From Mycobacterium shigaense (GTDB lineage: Bacteria; Actinomycetota; Actinomycetes; Mycobacteriales; Mycobacteriaceae), in NCBI RefSeq assembly GCF_002356315.1, contig NZ_AP018164.1, forward strand, positions 2,294,001 through 2,358,000: DNA of 64,000 nt, written 5' to 3'. Shown here piece by piece: positions 62,201 to 64,000 of this stretch (within the stretch, counting starts at the first letter, position 1; every line of letters begins with the position of its first letter). The notes beneath the pieces are model-generated. The model ran no database searches. It saw nothing but the letters and a program-made list of their open reading frames with translations, and was not told the DNA's origin. A program made the translations under genes and the position numbers.

Positions 62201-62825
62201 TGCTCTGGAGCGGGAGATGCTGGGGCTGTACGTGTCCGGCCATCCGCTCAACGGCGTCGCGCATCTGCTGGCCGCCCAGGTGGACACCCAGATCCCGGCC
62301 ATTCTCGACGGCGATGTCCCCAACGAGACCCAGGTGCGGGTGGGCGGAATCCTGGCCTCAGTGAACCGGCGGGTCAACAAGAACGGAATGCCTTGGGCGT
62401 CAGCCCAATTGGAAGACCTCACCGGCGGCATCGAGGTGATGTTCTTCCCGCATGCCTACTCGACCTACGGTGCGGACATCGCCGACGACGTGGTGGTCCT
62501 GATCAACGCCAAGGTCGCGATCCGCGACGACCGGATCTCGTTGATCGCCAACGAGCTCGTCGTGCCCGACTTCTCCCACGCCCAGCCGAACCGGCCGCTG
62601 GCGGTCAGCCTGCCGACGCGGCAGTGCACTATCGACAAGGTCAGTGCGCTCAAGCAGGTGCTGGCACGTCACCCGGGCACATCGCAGGTCCACCTCCGCC
62701 TGATCAGTGGCGACCGGATCACCACGCTGGAGCTGGATCAGTCGCTGCGCGTGACGCCCTCGCCGGCGCTGATGGGCGACCTCAAGGAGCTGCTCGGACC
62801 GGGGTGCCTGGGCGGCCAGAGTTGA
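59286..62825 (+). CDS. dnaE1: Replicative DNA polymerase III alpha subunit
   Basis: This is the replicative polymerase, 1179 residues from ATG 59286 ([16 protein letters not shown]). GTG 59280 would add two residues. The PHP exonuclease domain has intact metal ligands ([29 protein letters not shown]), consistent with the proofreading role known for mycobacterial DnaE1. The polymerase active site is [12 protein letters not shown], with [15 protein letters not shown] before it. [11 protein letters not shown] and [10 protein letters not shown] are in the thumb/fingers, and an OB-fold ([16 protein letters not shown]) and C-terminal domain follow. TAGACT (59271-59276) is a likely -10 and puts +1 near 59283, which favours the ATG with a leader of about 3 nt. 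Confidence 0.96.
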   Translation: MSQSSFVHLHNHTEYSMLDGAAKITPMLAEVERLQMPAVGMTDHGNMFGASEFYNVATKTGIKPIIGVEAYIAPGSRFDTKRILWGDPSQKSDDVSGSGSYTHMTMVAENATGLRNLFKLSSFASFEGQLGKWSRMDAELIAEHSEGIIATTGCPSGEVQTRLRLGHDREALEAAAKWREIFGADNYFLELMDHGLSIETRVREGLLEIGRKLGIPPLATNDCHYVTRDAAHNHEALLCVQTGKTLSDPNRFKFDGDGYYLKSAADMRKIWDDEVPGACDSTLLIAERVQPYDEVWAPRDRMPVFPVPEGHDQASWLHHEVMAGLQRRFPAGAGQDYIDRAEYEIKVICDKGFPAYFLIVADLINHAKSIDIRVGPGRGSAAGSLVAYALGITNIDPIPHGLLFERFLNPERPSAPDIDIDFDDRRRGEMVRYAADKWGSDRVAQVITFGTIKTKAALKDSARIHYGQPGFAIADRITKALPPAIMAKDIPLSGITDPNHERYKEASEVRSLIETDPDVRTIYQTARGLEGLIRNAGVHACAVIMSSEPLTEAIPLWKRPQDGAVITGWDYPSCEAIGLLKMDFLGLRNLTIIGDALDNIKANRGIDLDLESVPLDDKLTYELLGRGDTLGVFQLDGGPMRDLLRRMQPTEFNDIVAVLALYRPGPMGMNAHNDYADRKNNRQAIKPIHPELEEPLREILSETYGLIVYQEQIMFIAQKVASYTMGKADALRKAMGKKKLEVLEAEYKGFYEGMTTNGFSERAVKALWDTILPFAGYAFNKSHAAGYGLVSYWTAYLKANYPAEYMAGLLTSVGDDKDKAAVYLADCRKLGITVLPPDVNESLVNFASVGQDIRFGLAAVRNVGANVVGSLIGTRNEKGKYTDFSDYLNKIDISACNKKVTESLIKAGAFDSLSHPRKGLFLVHTDAVDSVLGTKKAEAMGQFDLFGGSDAGADTVFTIKVPDDEWEDKHKLALEREMLGLYVSGHPLNGVAHLLAAQVDTQIPAILDGDVPNETQVRVGGILASVNRRVNKNGMPWASAQLEDLTGGIEVMFFPHAYSTYGADIADDVVVLINAKVAIRDDRISLIANELVVPDFSHAQPNRPLAVSLPTRQCTIDKVSALKQVLARHPGTSQVHLRLISGDRITTLELDQSLRVTPSPALMGDLKELLGPGCLGGQS

Positions 62826-63017
62826 CGGCCGCTGCTCGTGCGGTCCCGGTCGTCCAGTGTGCGGTCGAGGCTTCGCCTGTGCGCTCAGGGATTTCCCCGT
62901 GCGTTCAGGGCGGGGTTTCGGCGCGGATTTGCCGCCACCAGCACACACTCAACGCCGTGACTACACAGTGGGCGCTGTAAGCGCACACCCAAACCCGCAC
63001 CCGCCGACGTCCGCAGC
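62826..63017. other. Convergent intergenic region after dnaE1
   Basis: 192 bp between convergent genes. It contains diverged repeats of the type GTGCGCTCAGGG / GTGCGTTCAGGG (around 62880 and 62899), like those at 58647-58823. No clear hairpin terminator or gene is visible. Confidence 0.4.
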
Positions 63018-63863
63018 CTAGAACCGGTAGCGCAGGATCCGCGCCTTGCGTGCGGACGTCTCGAACATGCCGGATAACTTGGTGGCCAAGCGAATCCACT
63101 CCGGAAACAGCTCGATCTCGGGTGCGTGCGCCAGGCTGGCCTCTTCGACCAGCGTCAACTTCGGATTCCACTGTTCGGGCACGCGTGCGTCCCGAAATCC
63201 CGGATAACCCCACTGCGCACCGACGCTGGCGAACATTCGCTGCGGGGCGAGTTTGACCGCGGCCCGGGTGAACCAGCCAATCCGCCCGTAGTCGTTGAAG
63301 GCCAGCTCCCCGGACTTGAAATGTTCGGTGAGACGGCGAAAGACGTTGACGATCACCGGCTCGGACAGGAACGCGAACAGCCCGTTGGAGATCACCATGG
63401 CGGGCCGTTGCGCGGGGATGCCGTCGGCCCAGGTGTGGTCGGCCACCGAGGCGGTCACCGAATGCGCCCGCCTGCTGATCGGCAGCAGCCGCTTGCGCAA
63501 GGCGATGACGTGCGGCAGATCGACGCTGTACCAATCGACCGCGGGCGGCACGCTAACCCGAAACGGGCCCGAGTCCAGGCCGGCACCGAGGTCGACGACG
63601 ACGGCGTCGGGATTCTCGGACGTGAACGCGCGCACCCGTTCGTCGAGCATCTTGGTGCGCAGCGCGCACTGGCACACCACGCTCTTGGGGACGCCGAGCC
63701 CGTCAAAGTCGAAGTCGATCTTGCTGACGACGTCGGCGGCCAGGGTGTCGCCGAGAATGGGCTGTGGCCACCGGCTGTCCAGCGTACGCGCGTATTCGGT
63801 GAGCAACGCCGTCTGCTCAAGTGGTGACAGATCGCTGACATCAATGCCGCGACCGGACCGCAT
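63018..63863 (-). CDS. Leucine carboxyl methyltransferase-family (TcmP-like) SAM methyltransferase
   Basis: This 281-residue protein of the PPM/TcmP group has the SAM motif VVVDLGAGLDSGPFR near residues 88-102, VDWYSVDLPHVIALRKRLLP with the acidic ribose contact, SVADHTWADG (motif II), VISNGLFAFLSEPVIVNVFRRL and a C-terminal FPEWIRLATKLSG. ATG 63863 is used, and no Shine-Dalgarno is evident. Members methylate carboxyl or hydroxyl groups of small molecules or, less often, proteins, and the substrate here is unknown. It is convergent with dnaE1. Confidence 0.85.
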   Translation of the reverse strand: MRSGRGIDVSDLSPLEQTALLTEYARTLDSRWPQPILGDTLAADVVSKIDFDFDGLGVPKSVVCQCALRTKMLDERVRAFTSENPDAVVVDLGAGLDSGPFRVSVPPAVDWYSVDLPHVIALRKRLLPISRRAHSVTASVADHTWADGIPAQRPAMVISNGLFAFLSEPVIVNVFRRLTEHFKSGELAFNDYGRIGWFTRAAVKLAPQRMFASVGAQWGYPGFRDARVPEQWNPKLTLVEEASLAHAPEIELFPEWIRLATKLSGMFETSARKARILRYRF

Positions 63864-63965
63864 GATTCCGAACGTACTAGCTACCCGCGGTTCGCGGATG
63901 GTTGTCCGGAATAGAAATCACGCATTGTATTCCGTGCCGCCCGCGCCGGACGTACGCTCACCGAT

Positions 63966-64000
63966 GTGATGCGGGCACATCGCAAGCACGACGAGCCACC
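63966..64000 (+). CDS. Possible start of a further gene, cut by window edge
   Basis: GTG at 63966 (or ATG 63969) opens a frame VMRAHRKHDEP that runs off the window. TACGCT at 63954-63959, a TANNNT -10-like element, lies 6 nt before the GTG, so a leaderless start is plausible. The coding evidence is only about 11 codons. Confidence 0.25.
   Translation, partial: MMRAHRKHDEP

Overview
The window is high-GC, mycobacterial chromosomal DNA, most likely from a slow-growing non-tuberculous Mycobacterium. Its right half follows the gene order of the M. tuberculosis Rv1527c-Rv1547 interval (pks5-like, fadD24-like, Rv1531, Rv1533, Rv1535, ileS, dinX, ansA, lspA, Rv1540, lprI, glbN, Rv1543, Rv1544, Rv1546, dnaE1). 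M. tuberculosis has no counterpart of the left half at this place. I see no tRNA, rRNA, transposase, phage gene or CRISPR array.

Left region (1-35.5 kb): a lipopeptide locus of glycopeptidolipid (GPL) type. On the minus strand lie mmpS, a complete mmpL and a second mmpL cut by the window edge, the transporter set of GPL loci. Divergently, on the plus strand, lie mbtH, a 3439-residue NRPS (C-A-T-E-C-A-T-E-C) and a 2543-residue NRPS (A-T-E-C-A-T-R). Together these make a four-module line: starter condensation domain, three epimerising modules, a fourth non-epimerising module and reductive release. That predicts a lipo-tetrapeptide of the form D-D-D-L-amino alcohol, as in GPLs. The second adenylation domain carries a threonine-like pocket code, which fits D-allo-Thr at position 2. 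After a strong terminator, mbtH and the first NRPS recur as a second copy of about 10.5 kb. Long stretches of the copies look identical, but the substrate-pocket part of the first adenylation domain has been replaced. No second mps2 follows this copy, which ends in an unpartnered condensation domain. This is the most interesting part of the window: two alternative assembly-line front ends that could share one Mps2.

Middle region (35.6-45.9 kb): a Mas/Pks5-like reducing polyketide synthase (minus strand) diverges from a FadD24-like fatty acyl-AMP ligase, and both could supply the acyl chain. A carboxymuconolactone decarboxylase-like protein and a nitronate monooxygenase-like protein follow. 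Both have a -10 element that predicts a leaderless mRNA.

Right region (45.9-64 kb): two riboswitches lie within 1 kb, an M-box (Mg2+) before a small Rv1535-like gene and a T-box (isoleucine specifier) before ileS. Housekeeping genes follow: dinX, ansA, lspA, a pseudouridine synthase, lprI-glbN, two short-chain dehydrogenases, an SRPBCC-like protein and dnaE1, with three methyltransferase genes among them. Two neighbouring genes (58.4 and 59.0 kb) each carry a one-base frameshift of the same kind (a G missing from GGGCC), which looks more like sequence error than decay.
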